Assembly (NCBI RefSeq): GCF_014647795.1
Contig: NZ_BMPW01000010.1
Location: forward strand, 248,001 to 312,000
DNA from: Actinoplanes campanulatus
Lineage (GTDB): Bacteria; Actinomycetota; Actinomycetes; Mycobacteriales; Micromonosporaceae
DNA length: 64,000 nucleotides
Direction: 5' to 3'
Each line of letters starts with the position of its first letter. Position 1 is the first letter of the stretch. A program made the translations under genes and the position numbers. Below the pieces are notes generated by a model that had not been told where the DNA came from, ran no database searches, and saw only the letters and a list, made by a program, of their open reading frames with translations. This document shows positions 1 through 9,462 of this stretch, piece after piece.

Positions 1-677
1 AGGCCGAGAACGCTGAGCAGCAGGGCTTCCGGATCCTTCACCGACATGAACCGGCTGATCTCACCGCCGTACCGGATCGCCACGACCAGGACCGCGACCA
101 CCGTGACCACCGCGACCCCGAGCGTGCTCAGGCCGTTGGCCAGGCTCAGGCCGGCCAGCACGGCGGTCACCACCGGCAGGTAGAAGGCCATCGCCAGGTC
201 CTCGATGACCAGCACCGACAGGATCGTCGGGGTCTCCCGGTTACCGACCCGGCCGAGATCGCTCAGCACCTTCGCGATCACCCCGGACGAGGACACCCAG
301 GTGATGCCGGCCAGCACCAGCGCCGCCTCCCAGCCCCAGCCGAGCAGCAGCGCGAACGCCGCTCCGGGCAGGGCGTTCAGCAGCATGTCGATGAGACCGG
401 CCGGCGCCGCCGTCCGCAGGTTGCCCACCAGCTCGTCGGCCGAGTACTCCAGGCCGAGCATGACCAGGAGCAGGATCACCCCGATCTGGGCGCCGACCGC
501 GATGAACTCCTCGCTCGCCGAGAGCGGTATCAGCCCGCCCTGACCGAACGCCACGCCGGCCAGCAGATAGAGCGGAATCGGGGACATGCCGACCCGGCGG
601 CCCAGCCGACCGAGCATCCCGAGGCCGAAGAGGAGCGCGCCGATCTCGATGAGCAGGATCGTCGTGTGGTGCTGCAC
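1..677 (-). CDS. Cation:proton antiporter (CPA2/Kef-type), partial
   Basis: N-terminal 225 residues of a polytopic membrane protein; the rest lies beyond the left edge. It starts at a GTG, reading MQHHTTILLIEIGALLFGLG, and contains repeated hydrophobic segments plus GLEYSADEL and LVIEDLAMAFYLP stretches typical of the Na+/H+ exchanger domain of Kef/KhtU proteins. Established: such proteins exchange K+ or Na+ for protons across the cytoplasmic membrane. It follows the KhtT-like gene by only 6 bp on the same strand, so the two probably form channel and regulatory subunits. Substrate ion is not readable from this fragment. Confidence 0.85.
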   Translation of the reverse strand, partial: MQHHTTILLIEIGALLFGLGMLGRLGRRVGMSPIPLYLLAGVAFGQGGLIPLSASEEFIAVGAQIGVILLLVMLGLEYSADELVGNLRTAAPAGLIDMLLNALPGAAFALLLGWGWEAALVLAGITWVSSSGVIAKVLSDLGRVGNRETPTILSVLVIEDLAMAFYLPVVTAVLAGLSLANGLSTLGVAVVTVVAVLVVAIRYGGEISRFMSVKDPEALLLSVLG

Positions 678-683
678 GGCCGG

Positions 684-1181
684 TCAGCCGCCGTCGTCGC
701 CGGCCAGGATGGCGGTGACGCCGTCCAGCCCGTGCCGTGTCCCGACCGCGACCACCATGTCGTTCGCCTCGAACCGGAACGACGGGCCGGGCGAGGCGAT
801 CACCTCGCGATCGCGCAGCACGGCCACTATCGAAGCGCTGGTCCGGCTACGGGCGCGGGTGTCGCCCAGTTTCCGCCCGACGAACGGGGAGCCGGCTGGC
901 AGCGCGATCTGCTCGGTGAGCAGACCGGCCGCCTGCTGTCGCAGGCCGGCCAACTGGCCCAGCATCAGCGAGGCGCCGAGCACGTCGGCGAGGGCTTCGG
1001 CCTCGTCGTCGGTGAGCGGGATCGACGCCAGGCTGGAGTCGGGATCGTCCACGTCGTACAGCACCAGGTCACGGCGGCCGTTGCGATGGGAGACCACCCC
1101 GACCGTCCGGCCCGACGAGGTCACCAGGTCATGGCGGACGCCGATTCCCGGCAGCGGAGTCTGTTCCACCCGTACGCGCAC
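684..1181 (-). CDS. KhtT-like antiporter regulatory subunit with TrkA-C domain
   Basis: 165 residues from a GTG start. The N-terminal part (about 1-65) has the TPLPGIG and RRDLVLYD elements seen in actinobacterial KhtT-like proteins. The C-terminal part (about 80-160) is a TrkA-C/RCK-C fold with GSPFVGRKLGD and GDMV-like ligand-domain spacing (FEANDMVVAVGTRHGL). Established for the family: the soluble subunit gates a partner KhtU/CPA2 antiporter in response to nucleotides or pH. The antiporter gene follows immediately, supporting that role. Ligand unknown. Confidence 0.85.
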   Translation of the reverse strand: MRVRVEQTPLPGIGVRHDLVTSSGRTVGVVSHRNGRRDLVLYDVDDPDSSLASIPLTDDEAEALADVLGASLMLGQLAGLRQQAAGLLTEQIALPAGSPFVGRKLGDTRARSRTSASIVAVLRDREVIASPGPSFRFEANDMVVAVGTRHGLDGVTAILAGDDGG

Positions 1182-1191
1182 GATCTCTACG

Positions 1192-2424
1192 TTAGCCCTC
1201 AGCCGGGCGCGCCGCGTCGGTGACCGGACGAACCGGCGGCTCCATCGGCCGCCGGCGTGACCGGGCCAGAAACAGCAGGACGAGGCCGATCGCGCTGAGC
1301 GCCAGGTTGATCCCGAAGGCCAGGCGGAAACCGTACTGCTGGGACAGGCCGAAGAGCGGCGCCGCCAGGATCTGCCCGATCGGGAAGCTGTTGGTGAACA
1401 GCGTGGTGGCCCGTCCCGGCTGCTCCGACATCAGATCCTGTACGTAGGTGATGCCGAGCCCGGACGTCGCGGCGATGAAGAGCGCGTTCGGGATCTGGGC
1501 CGCGACCAGTGTCCCGACCGACGACGAGGTGACCACGACGAGCTGGTACGCGACCGCGCACGCCGTCCCGCCGAGGATGATCCGGCGCAGCGGGACGCGG
1601 GTGGACAGGACCCCGAAGCCCAGCATGAGCGGGATCTCCAGGGCGGCGCAGAGGCCGAAGAGCAGGCCGGCGTCGCGGACCGAGCCGTTCAGTTCGGTGC
1701 TCAGGAACAGTGGCATGACCTGACCGCTCAGCACCATGGTGGTCTGGAGCAGGGTGAATCCGCACAGGATCGGCCACAGCACCCGGGGCGCGCGGGCGGG
1801 CGGCTCGGCCTTTCTCTCCCGCGGTGCGGACGGGGCCTCCACGCCGGGCAGGAAGCGGACCGCGATCAGGGCGGCGAGCAGATAGAGCAGGGCGGCCGCG
1901 CCGTAGACGTGGCGGAAGTCGCCGGTGTCGAGCAGCAGGGCGGCCAAGGACGGGCCGCCCACCCAGGCGAACGAGAAGACGGTACGCAGTGTGCTGATCC
2001 CGAGGGCGGTCCGGTTCGGATCATCCCGTTGCAGCACTTGACGGGCGTACGCGAAGGATTGTGGATAGAGCGCCCCGGACGCGGCCGTGACCGTCGCGGT
2101 GACCGCGAGCAGAATCCAGTAGTCCCGGATGAAGGCGGTCAGGCCGCTGGCGGCGAAGCCGGCCAGCGCGGCCGCGATGAGCAGCGCGCGGCGGATCGGG
2201 AAGCGGTCCGAGACGCGCCCGATGGCCGACGACACCGCCACCCCGGACAGCGAGGCGACGATCAGGAACGTGGCGGTCTGGACCGGTCCGGCGTGCACCT
2301 CGGTGCTGAGGAAGAGGCCGAGGAACGGCCCGACCACCGCGGTGGCGATGCCCGAGGTCAGGAAGACCATGCCGAGCGGGAGGAGACGACGGGACAACCG
2401 GAAGGAAACCTTCACGTCCGGCAC
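1192..2424 (-). CDS. MFS transporter, sugar-efflux (SET) type
   Basis: 410 residues with about 12 hydrophobic segments. The N-terminal half contains a GRVSDRFPIRRALL loop typical of the MFS motif A region, and the protein most resembles SetA/SetB-like sugar efflux transporters. Start is a GTG giving MPDVKVSF; a second in-frame GTG lies 9 bp downstream, so the exact start is uncertain. Its stop is 10 bp upstream of the KhtT-like gene, suggesting one operon. It is divergent from clpB, and its start region is next to the HAIR operator. Substrate is inference only. Confidence 0.8.
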   Translation of the reverse strand: MPDVKVSFRLSRRLLPLGMVFLTSGIATAVVGPFLGLFLSTEVHAGPVQTATFLIVASLSGVAVSSAIGRVSDRFPIRRALLIAAALAGFAASGLTAFIRDYWILLAVTATVTAASGALYPQSFAYARQVLQRDDPNRTALGISTLRTVFSFAWVGGPSLAALLLDTGDFRHVYGAAALLYLLAALIAVRFLPGVEAPSAPRERKAEPPARAPRVLWPILCGFTLLQTTMVLSGQVMPLFLSTELNGSVRDAGLLFGLCAALEIPLMLGFGVLSTRVPLRRIILGGTACAVAYQLVVVTSSSVGTLVAAQIPNALFIAATSGLGITYVQDLMSEQPGRATTLFTNSFPIGQILAAPLFGLSQQYGFRLAFGINLALSAIGLVLLFLARSRRRPMEPPVRPVTDAARPAEG

Positions 2425-2453
2425 GTTACGGCTCCTCGAACCGGCGCGCTAAA

Positions 2454-2474
2454 GTTGAGCGCGCTACGCTCAAG
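2454..2474 (+). promoter_or_regulatory. HAIR element (HspR operator) upstream of clpB
   Basis: Two 7-bp inverted arms, GTTGAGC and GCTCAAG, flank a 7-bp spacer (GCGCTAC). The known HspR operator is CTTGAGT-N7-ACTCAAG, so the match is 12 of 14 arm positions with the exact spacing. It ends 22 bp before the clpB start codon, as expected for a repressor blocking a heat-shock promoter. It also lies in the divergent region before the MFS gene. Confidence 0.85.
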
Positions 2475-2496
2475 TTTGTCGGCTGCAGGGGAGCTC

Positions 2497-5085
2497 ATGA
2501 ACACCGAACGCTTGACCACGAAGAGTCGCGAAGTGATCACCTCCGCGGTCGCTGACGCCGGTCGCCGCGGGCACGCCACGGTCGAGCCCTGGCACATGCT
2601 GCAGGCGCTGCTCGACACCGGTGGCTCCACCGCCACCGCGCTGTTGCGGGCCGTCGGCGCCAACCCGGCCGACATCCGCCGGGCCGCGGTGCGCGCGATC
2701 GAGCAGCTGCCGTCCGCGCGCGGCGCGAGCACCGTCGAGCCCGGTCTGGCCCGTGAGTTCGTCAACGCCATCGGCTCGGCCGAGCTCATCGCCAAGCCCC
2801 TCGGCGATGAGTATGTGTCGACCGAGCACCTGCTGGCCGGCCTGGCCCGGGTCGGTGGCGCGGTGTCGCAGGTGCTCAAGGCGGCCGGCGCCACCGAGGA
2901 GGCGCTGGTCGCCGCGTTCCCGCAGGTGCGTGGCGGGGATCGCCGGGTCACCACGGCCGACCCGGAGCAGACCTACAAGTCCCTGGAGAAGTACAGCGTC
3001 GACCTCACCGCGCTGGCCCGGGAGGGGAAGATCGACCCGGTGATCGGCCGGGACGCCGAGATCCGCCGGGTCGTCCAGGTGCTGTCCCGCCGGACCAAGA
3101 ACAATCCGGTGCTGATCGGCGAGCCGGGCGTCGGCAAGACCGCGATCGTCGAGGGCCTGGCCCAGCGCATCGTGGCCGGCGACGTGCCGGAGACGCTGCG
3201 CGACAAGAAGCTTGTCTCGCTCGACCTCGGCGCCATGGTCGCCGGCGCTCAGTACCGCGGCCAGTTCGAGGAGCGCCTGAAGAGCGTGCTCGAGGAGATC
3301 CGCAGCTCCAACGGGCAGGTCGTCACGTTCCTCGACGAGCTGCACACGGTCGTCGGCGCCGGCAAGGGCGAGGGCTCGATGGACGCCGGCAACATGCTCA
3401 AGCCGATGCTGGCCCGCGGTGAGCTGCGCATGGTCGGCGCCACCACGCTGGACGAGTACCGGGAACACATCGAGAAGGACCCGGCCCTGGAGCGCCGGTT
3501 CCAGCCGGTGGTCGTCGGTGAGCCCACCGTTGAGGACACCATCGGCATCCTGCGCGGGCTCAAGGGCCGTTACGAGGCGCACCACCGCGTGCAGATCACC
3601 GACGCCGCCCTGGTCGCGGCGGCCAGCCTCTCCGACCGCTACATCAGCGACCGGTTCCTGCCGGACAAGGCGATCGACCTGATCGACGAGGCCGCCTCCC
3701 GGTTGCGGATGGAGATCGACTCCCGTCCCGTCGAGCTGGACCAGCTCCAGCGGCAGGTCGACCGGATGCGGGTGGAGCGGCTCGCCCTGGAGAAGGAGAC
3801 CGACCCGGCGTCGAAGGCCCGGTTGGAGCGCCTGATCGCCGACCTGGCCGACCGCGAGGAGGACCTGACCGCCCTCAACGCCCGGTGGGAGCGGGAGCGC
3901 GGCGGGCTGAACCGGGTGGGTGAGCTGAAGAAGCAGCTCGACGAGGCCCGGGCCGCGCAGGAGCGGGCCCAGCGTGACGGCGAGTTGCTCGCGGCGTCCC
4001 GGCTGCTCTACGAGGTGATCCCCACTCTGGAGAAGGAGATCCAGGCGGCGGCCGACTCCGAGGAGGAGAGCTCCGAACCGCCGATGGTCAAGGACGAGGT
4101 CGGCGCCGACGACATCGCCGAGGTCGTCTCCTCGTGGACCGGCATCCCGGCCGGCCGGATGATGGAGGGTGAGACCGCCAAGCTGCTGCGCATGGACGAG
4201 TCGCTCGCCGCCAAGGTGATCGGCCAGCGTGAGGCGATCGCGGCGGTGTCCGGCGCCGTGCGGCGAGCTCGGGCCGGGATCGCCGACCCGGACCGGCCGA
4301 CCGGCAGCTTCCTCTTCCTCGGTCCCACCGGTGTCGGCAAGACCGAGCTGGCGAAGGCCCTGGCCGGGTTCCTCTTCGACGACGAGCGGGCCATGGTTCG
4401 CATCGACATGAGCGAGTATGGCGAGAAGCATTCGGTGGCCCGGCTGGTCGGCGCCCCGCCCGGCTACGTGGGCTATGAGGAGGGTGGCCAGCTCACCGAG
4501 GCGGTGCGGCGCCGACCGTACAGCGTGGTCCTGCTGGACGAGGTGGAGAAGGCCCATCCCGACGTCTTCGACGTGCTGCTCCAGGTGCTCGACGACGGCC
4601 GGCTCACCGACGGCCAGGGGCGGACGGTCGACTTCCGCAACGCCATCCTGGTGCTGACGTCGAACCTCGGCTCGGCGACCGCCGACTTCACGATGAGCGA
4701 CGAGGAGCGCCACGACGAGGTGCTGGCCGCGGTCCGGGCGCACTTCAAGCCCGAGTTCCTGAACCGGCTGGACGACATCGTGGTCTTCCACGCCCTCACC
4801 AAGGACGACCTGACCGCGATCGTCGACATCCAGCTGGCCCGGCTGCGGGCCCGGCTGGCCGAGCGGCGTCTCGAGCTCGTGGTCGCCCCCGGCGCGGTGG
4901 ATTGGCTGGGCGAGCACGGGTACGACCCGATCTACGGCGCCCGGCCGCTGCGCCGGCTGGTCCAGTCCTCGATCGGCGATCTGCTGGCCAAGGCGCTGCT
5001 GTCCGGCGAGATCCGGGACGGGGACACCGTGGTGGTCGACCTGAGCGAGGGCAAGGACGGCCTGTCGGTCCGGCGCGGCCTCTGA
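2497..5085 (+). CDS. clpB: ClpB disaggregase (Hsp100 AAA+ chaperone)
   Basis: 862 residues, the normal ClpB length. Order seen: Clp N-domain repeats (1-145), first AAA+ module with Walker A GEPGVGKT (208-215) and Walker B FLDE (278-281), the ClpB coiled-coil middle domain (about 400-520), second AAA+ module with Walker A GPTGVGKT (609-616), and the ClpB C-terminal domain. ATG start has GGGGAG at proper spacing; the longer upstream reading frame is not supported. Established role: with DnaK it rescues aggregated proteins after heat stress in the cytoplasm. Regulation by HspR is implied by the HAIR element just upstream. Confidence 0.97.
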   Translation: MNTERLTTKSREVITSAVADAGRRGHATVEPWHMLQALLDTGGSTATALLRAVGANPADIRRAAVRAIEQLPSARGASTVEPGLAREFVNAIGSAELIAKPLGDEYVSTEHLLAGLARVGGAVSQVLKAAGATEEALVAAFPQVRGGDRRVTTADPEQTYKSLEKYSVDLTALAREGKIDPVIGRDAEIRRVVQVLSRRTKNNPVLIGEPGVGKTAIVEGLAQRIVAGDVPETLRDKKLVSLDLGAMVAGAQYRGQFEERLKSVLEEIRSSNGQVVTFLDELHTVVGAGKGEGSMDAGNMLKPMLARGELRMVGATTLDEYREHIEKDPALERRFQPVVVGEPTVEDTIGILRGLKGRYEAHHRVQITDAALVAAASLSDRYISDRFLPDKAIDLIDEAASRLRMEIDSRPVELDQLQRQVDRMRVERLALEKETDPASKARLERLIADLADREEDLTALNARWERERGGLNRVGELKKQLDEARAAQERAQRDGELLAASRLLYEVIPTLEKEIQAAADSEEESSEPPMVKDEVGADDIAEVVSSWTGIPAGRMMEGETAKLLRMDESLAAKVIGQREAIAAVSGAVRRARAGIADPDRPTGSFLFLGPTGVGKTELAKALAGFLFDDERAMVRIDMSEYGEKHSVARLVGAPPGYVGYEEGGQLTEAVRRRPYSVVLLDEVEKAHPDVFDVLLQVLDDGRLTDGQGRTVDFRNAILVLTSNLGSATADFTMSDEERHDEVLAAVRAHFKPEFLNRLDDIVVFHALTKDDLTAIVDIQLARLRARLAERRLELVVAPGAVDWLGEHGYDPIYGARPLRRLVQSSIGDLLAKALLSGEIRDGDTVVVDLSEGKDGLSVRRGL

Positions 5086-5090
5086 CGGTG

Positions 5091-5121
5091 AAGGGCCCCG
5101 GGGGAGACTCCCGGGGCCCTT
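5091..5121 (+). terminator. Rho-independent-type hairpin after clpB
   Basis: 12-bp perfect arms AAGGGCCCCGGG (5091-5102) and its complement (5110-5121) with a 7-nt loop, 5 bp after the clpB stop. It lies between convergent genes and could work in both directions. Confidence 0.8.
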
Positions 5122-5123
5122 CC

Positions 5124-5309
5124 TCACCTGTTCGCCTCCCGCTGCCGGTAGGCCTGTGTCATCAGTACGTCCGTGATGGCGTGTTCGCCGTCCGCGGACC
5201 AGATCCGTATGCCGTCTCGGTGTAATTGGTACCGGACGTCGGTGAAACGTGTCCGGGTGTCGTCATGGTGAACGACGTCGAGGGTGTCGGCGTGGGGCAT
5301 GGGACTCAC
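5124..5309 (-). CDS. Small hypothetical protein, 61 aa
   Basis: Reads MSPMPHADTLDVVHHDDTRT at the start from a GTG preceded by AAGGA; an ATG three codons in is an alternative. It is convergent with clpB and shares its terminator. Codon third positions are GC-rich and the composition is protein-like (hydrophilic, likely alpha/beta), but no family is recognised. Could be spurious. Confidence 0.45.
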   Translation of the reverse strand: MSPMPHADTLDVVHHDDTRTRFTDVRYQLHRDGIRIWSADGEHAITDVLMTQAYRQREANR

Positions 5310-5605
5310 CGGTCCTTAACAGGTCTGGGGCGGCCGCGGTGTGGTCACGCGGCCGGCGTGATCGGAAGGGCGCCGTCAGCCGGTCTGCCTCGGCCCCGGG
5401 GAGATGTGTGCGGGGCGGGCGACTCGTGCGGGCACGGCGGATCGCTGGAGCTGCTTGCTTCCAGTCGGCCGCCATGGCATCGAAGTTTAGGTGGCGCCGT
5501 CCAGGCTTGCCGCCCCCCGATCGAGCGACGTTTTATGGTCATTCGGGCTCGGTCGCCTTGTCCGGTCTCCGGCGGATACCGTGAATTGATCTATAGGAGG
5601 GCAGT
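5310..5605. other. Intergenic region, no gene seen
   Basis: About 300 bp between the small minus-strand gene and the proline-rich membrane protein gene. The only open frames have no ribosome site and no family resemblance. It presumably holds the two divergent promoters. The last bases carry a strong AGGAGG (5595-5600) for the next gene. Confidence 0.5.
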
Positions 5606-6658
5606 GTGTCCGTACCGACATATCCGGGCCATCATCCACAACCGGCACGACCGGTCACGGTGACCGCTTCATCGATACTTCTTTATCTCGTGGTGGCCAT
5701 GCAGTTGCTGAGCGCCGGCCTGGTGGTCTCGATGATCGGTACGGTCACCGAGGCGTACCAGGACGCCATGGACGCTGAGGACTTCCCCGCTGAGATCAGC
5801 ACCTTCATCGGCATCGTGCTGGTCGTCACGGCGGGCGTCTATCTGCTGATCGCGGTCGGCCTCGTCGTCCTGGCGATCTTCAACAACCGCGGCAAGAACG
5901 GAGCGCGCATCACCACCTGGGTGATCGCGGGCCTCGGCCTGTGCTGCAACTCGCTCGGCCTGGGCGGAACGGTGGCCGGCACCGCGGTCGGCGGGAGCGT
6001 GCCGTCCACCGAACAGGCCCAGATCGAGGCGGACGTGGCGGCCGCCATGCCGGGCTGGTACGACGCGATCAGCCTTCTCACCTCGGTGATCACCGTGCTG
6101 GCGCTGCTCGGCGCGATCATCCTGCTCGCGCTGCCGCCGTCCAACGCGTTCTTCCGCCGCCCGGTGCCGTGGAACCCGGCGATGCCCTACGGGCCGTACC
6201 CGAGCCTGCCCGGACAGCCCGGTTTCCCGGTCCAACCCGGATACCCGCACCAGGCGGGATATCCGGCGCATCCGCAGCCCGGGTTCTACCCGCAGCCGCC
6301 CTACCCGCCGGCTCAGCCGCCGGCCTTCCCGGTGCAGCCGACGTACCCGGGTGCGCCGACGTATCCGCCGCCACCACCCAGCCACTTCGGTTCGCCCGAG
6401 CAGTACGGACGGCCGGGTGAACCGGCTCCCGGCCTGCCGCCCTACCCCGGCCAGCCGGGCAGCGTGCCGCCGCCGGCACTGGAGCCGTCCAGCGATCCGT
6501 GGGCACCCCCGCCCCCGTCCTCGGCTCCGCCCGCGTCCTCTCCGCCGTCCTCGGCTCCGCCCGCGCTCTCGCCGCCGTCCTCGGCTCCGCCGGCGCCGGA
6601 GCCCCCGGCGGACGGGGAAGCACCTGAGGAGGAGCCGCCCCAGCGGCCCGCCGGCTGA
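5606..6658 (+). CDS. Four-TM membrane protein with proline-rich C-terminal tail
   Basis: 350 residues, GTG start 5 bp after AGGAGG. Four hydrophobic segments occupy roughly residues 15-175. The remaining half is a Pro/Tyr/Gly-rich tail with PGYPHQAGYPAHPQPG-type repeats, ending in three SSAPPA units and an acidic end. No enzyme motif is seen. Similar layouts are common in actinobacterial envelope proteins, where the tail is a flexible cytoplasmic or wall-spanning region; function unknown. A second, smaller protein with the same plan follows at 6760. Confidence 0.85.
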   Translation: MSVPTYPGHHPQPARPVTVTASSILLYLVVAMQLLSAGLVVSMIGTVTEAYQDAMDAEDFPAEISTFIGIVLVVTAGVYLLIAVGLVVLAIFNNRGKNGARITTWVIAGLGLCCNSLGLGGTVAGTAVGGSVPSTEQAQIEADVAAAMPGWYDAISLLTSVITVLALLGAIILLALPPSNAFFRRPVPWNPAMPYGPYPSLPGQPGFPVQPGYPHQAGYPAHPQPGFYPQPPYPPAQPPAFPVQPTYPGAPTYPPPPPSHFGSPEQYGRPGEPAPGLPPYPGQPGSVPPPALEPSSDPWAPPPPSSAPPASSPPSSAPPALSPPSSAPPAPEPPADGEAPEEEPPQRPAG

Positions 6659-6666
6659 TCTCTATC

Positions 6667-6698
6667 GGACCGGTCCATCCATCCGGATGGACCGGTCC
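6667..6698 (+). terminator. Perfect 14-bp hairpin
   Basis: Arms GGACCGGTCCATCC (6667-6680) and its exact complement (6685-6698) enclose a 4-nt loop, 8 bp after the preceding stop codon. No T-run follows, as usual in high-GC terminators. Confidence 0.75.
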
Positions 6699-6759
6699 GG
6701 CCACTTCCGGGCCCGCTACGCGATAGGTTCTTGCCAGCCGAACCCTGCGGGAGCCATCG

Positions 6760-7494
6760 ATGTCGTACGCCGCCCAGCCGCCGCCCGCCGCCGAGCCCCC
6801 GGCCGCACCCCGGCCGGCCACCGTCACCCTGGCGGTGGCCCTGCTCTGGGCCATGGCCGTGGCCGGTCTCACCTATGCGGTCGGCATGGTGGCGGTCACG
6901 CCCGGGGTGGTCGGCCGGTTCCGTGACGCCGCCGGTTCGGAGGCCGCCGAGAACTTCATCTCCGTGGTCTGGCTGATCTCCGCGCTCGCCCTCGTGCTGG
7001 CCCTGCTCGTGGTGGCCCTGTTCGCGGTGCTCGGGATCGCGCTGCGGCGCGGCAGCCGGCTGGCCCGCGCGGTGACCCTGGGCGTGTGCGGCCTCGGCAT
7101 CCTGGGCGGCTGCGGGACGCTCGCCGTGCTCGCCGCGGAGCGGTCGGGGGAGGCGCTGCCCGGTTCGGTGGGTGAGGCGCTGAGCGAGGCGTACCCCGAA
7201 GGGTGGATCGTGCTCAACATCGCGGTGGCCGTCGCGCAGGTGATCGGCTACCTCGTCGTGGGTGTTCTGCTGCTCGCCGCGCCCGGCGAGTTCTTCGGCC
7301 GGACCGCCCCCGCCGGGACCGCCCTGCCGGGTTTTGTGCCGCCCAGCCAAATCGTCGCGCCGTCCACCGGGTGGGCGGCCCCACAATCGCAGCCTTTTGT
7401 TACCGGCGGGTCCGAACCCGATCAGTTCTCGGATCAACCGGCGCCGCCGAAGTCGGAACCGAACCCGGAAGACGAGTACTGGTCACGACCGTAG
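6760..7494 (+). CDS. Four-TM membrane protein with short Pro-rich ends
   Basis: 244 residues from an ATG with GGGAG upstream. A short Pro/Ala-rich N-terminus is followed by hydrophobic segments at about 25-48, 63-90, 97-118 and 147-170. The tail is Pro/Ser/Gln-rich and ends EDEYWSRP. Size, TM count and composition resemble the gene at 5606, suggesting a diverged tandem pair; I recognise no named family. Confidence 0.8.
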   Translation: MSYAAQPPPAAEPPAAPRPATVTLAVALLWAMAVAGLTYAVGMVAVTPGVVGRFRDAAGSEAAENFISVVWLISALALVLALLVVALFAVLGIALRRGSRLARAVTLGVCGLGILGGCGTLAVLAAERSGEALPGSVGEALSEAYPEGWIVLNIAVAVAQVIGYLVVGVLLLAAPGEFFGRTAPAGTALPGFVPPSQIVAPSTGWAAPQSQPFVTGGSEPDQFSDQPAPPKSEPNPEDEYWSRP

Positions 7495-8305
7495 GAGTGC
7501 GCGGTTCCGTATCGACGACTGTGGGTCACTCGAACGGGTACGGTCTGTTTCTGTCGCTGTCACTCGATCGGCTGTCCGGATAGATCGAGATCGGCCGGAC
7601 GGTGGGTGTTTTCGCCCGTACGGACAAACGTGATTTCGCGGGTTCACAGGCTCTTCACAGCCCGACCATCAGGTGATCCTGAGGCTGGCGCGGGTACCGT
7701 GCAGACGTTAGGTGCTTTGAGCAGCATCTATGCTCCGGGGAAGGGCCGAGATCAGTTGGCAGATCTGTAAACCTTCTTTACAAAGTGACCCAAAGCCGTG
7801 CGTCAATAGTTCCGTTCCGTCCTGCCGGGGGGAAAGTTTCCGGTTTCCGAACAGCCAGTACGCTCGATGTCATGGAAGCAAGGCACGACCTGGGTAAATT
7901 CATCACTGAATTGTCCGTCGCGCAGCGTGGTGTCGTGCTTTCATCGGGTCGTGGGGTGAGTGGCGAACTGATGATCGCGCAGGGTGGCGTGATGGTCTCG
8001 GCGCGTTCCGTGTTGAGTCATCGCCGAGGATCGGTAGACCGAAAGAATCGGCGAAATGACAATGTGGTCCGCCTCACTCCCGAGGCGGGGATCGAGACCT
8101 CGACACGGATGGGTAGCGACCAGAAGGCGACTGAGGCGTTGCAGGAGGCAGAGACCGAAGTCGTCATCGCACGAAAGGTGGACTGGGTGAGGGTGTCCGG
8201 TCGGCCGACTCGGCGATCGATGTCGGCCTTACGGCCCGAAAGTTAGCCGGTTCGTTCCTGCTCACATGCAGGAGAATCGATGCAGTTGGTGGAAGGATGG
8301 AGATC
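7495..8305. other. Unexplained ~800-bp region of lower GC
   Basis: No convincing gene. An open frame at 7872-8246 (124 codons, starting MEARHDLGKFITELS) has no ribosome site and a mixed third-codon-position GC of roughly 60 percent, far below neighbouring genes. The region contains a TTCACA direct repeat (7642-7659), AT-rich stretches around 7770-7790 and the leader of the ArsR gene. It could hold a long leader, a regulatory RNA or a young gene; the sequence alone does not decide. Confidence 0.4.
7642..7659 (+). promoter_or_regulatory. Direct repeat resembling a PHO box
   Basis: GTTCACA (7642-7648) and CTTCACA (7653-7659) are spaced 11 bp start to start. Streptomyces PhoP binds 11-bp direct repeats beginning GTTCACC, so this is a plausible but imperfect site. 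No clear target gene directly follows. Confidence 0.3.
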
Positions 8306-8674
8306 GTGGGAACTGCGTTGGCGGAAATGACGATGCCTCAGATCTCGCCGCTTGCCGGCGAGCCTATTGAACGCGCTGACGCTGAGCGCCTGGCGGGAGT
8401 GCTCAAGGCGCTCGCCGACCCGGCTCGGCTACGGCTGTTGAGCCTTATCCAGTCCGCCACAGATGGCGAGGCGTGCGTCTGCGACCTGACGGCCCCCCTG
8501 GGCCTTTCGCAGCCGACCGTGAGTCACCACCTGCGGATCCTGACGGAGGCGGGTCTGCTGGAGCGTGAGAAGCGTGGTGTGTGGGCGTACTACCGGCTGG
8601 TGCCGACCGCCATCGCCACCATCGCGGACCTGCTGACCCCGCCGCGGAAGCGGGCCACCAAGAAGGCCCGCTGA
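8306..8674 (+). CDS. ArsR/SmtB-family metal-responsive repressor
   Basis: 122 residues. Winged-helix core spans about 20-110, with the recognition helix in LGLSQPTVSHHLRIL and the box EACVCDLT. That box places two cysteines where ArsR/CadC-type sensors bind As, Cd or Zn. The GTG at 8306 sits 9 bp after GGAAGG; an in-frame ATG at 8297 abuts that site and is less likely. Established family role: the apo form represses and metal binding releases DNA. No metal transporter lies next to it; the following gene is an aldolase, so its target is unclear. Confidence 0.88.
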   Translation: MGTALAEMTMPQISPLAGEPIERADAERLAGVLKALADPARLRLLSLIQSATDGEACVCDLTAPLGLSQPTVSHHLRILTEAGLLEREKRGVWAYYRLVPTAIATIADLLTPPRKRATKKAR

Positions 8675-8775
8675 GCTGTCGGTAGCGACCTGGCGTCACT
8701 GATCTATGGGGGGCGTGGCGCCAGGCCGAGGACCCCGGCTCAACGGACTGGGCCGGCGGACCTGAGGAGGAACGG

Positions 8776-9450
8776 GTGAACTACGTCCCCGGTGACCTGC
8801 GTGACCAACTCGCGCACGTGGGTTACGACGTGGTGCAGGCGGGCCTCGTGTGTGGATCGGGCGGCAATCTGTCCGCCCGCATTCCCGACGAGGACGCCAT
8901 CTGGGTCACCGCGAGCGGATCCTGGCTGGACCGGTTGAGCCGGAGCACCTTCGCGCCGGTGCGGATCTCCGACGGGGCGCCCGCCGTCGTCGGCGCCATA
9001 CCGCCGGCACGGATCGAGCCGACCAGCGAGCTGGCTCTGCACCTCGCGCTCTACCGGGCACGGCCGGACATCAACGCGGTGGTTCATCTCCACCCGCAGA
9101 CGGCTCTGCTACTGGACGCCCTGGGCGAGCACATCCGGATCGTGACCACCGATCACGCGTACTACCTGCGGCGGGTGTCGACCGTGCCGTTCCGGCTGCC
9201 GGGCAGCACCGAACTGGCCGCGCTGACCGCGGCGATGGCCGCCGACGGCACCGACTGTCTGGTGCTCAGCCAGCACGGGTGCGTGGTGATGGGCGACTCC
9301 GTGGAACTCGCGCACAAACGGGCGCGCAATCTGGAGGAGGCGGCGTCGCTCACGTACCGGGCGCTCACCGCGGGCCGGCTGGAGAACCTTCGGGAGTGCC
9401 CGGAGGAGTTCCTGGAGCGGCTCTCCGGGCCCACCGCCGTAACGGTGTAG
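8776..9450 (+). CDS. Class II aldolase/adducin-family protein
   Basis: 224 residues, GTG start after GAGGAGG. Family signatures: phosphate-binding GGNLSA (29-34), catalytic-type Glu in SEL (85), zinc ligands HLH (104, 106) and H167 in QHG. This is the FucA/AraD fold: L-fuculose-phosphate aldolase, L-ribulose-phosphate 4-epimerase or methylthioribulose dehydratase. All metal ligands are present, so it should be active; substrate cannot be assigned. It is 100 bp downstream of the ArsR gene and may be cotranscribed. Confidence 0.85.
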   Translation: MNYVPGDLRDQLAHVGYDVVQAGLVCGSGGNLSARIPDEDAIWVTASGSWLDRLSRSTFAPVRISDGAPAVVGAIPPARIEPTSELALHLALYRARPDINAVVHLHPQTALLLDALGEHIRIVTTDHAYYLRRVSTVPFRLPGSTELAALTAAMAADGTDCLVLSQHGCVVMGDSVELAHKRARNLEEAASLTYRALTAGRLENLRECPEEFLERLSGPTAVTV

Positions 9451-9462
9451 GCAGGAACGGAA

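Noticed and set aside
2470-5127. 885-codon open frame on the minus strand
   Set aside because: Exactly opposite clpB; a by-product of high-GC codon bias, rich in His/Gln/Arg and without any domain.
6442-7437. 331-codon open frame on the minus strand
   Set aside because: Gly/Arg-rich antisense shadow of the two proline-rich membrane genes and of the hairpin between them.
7872-8246. 124-codon open frame before the ArsR gene
   Set aside because: No ribosome site, weak codon bias and no family; kept only as part of the unexplained region.
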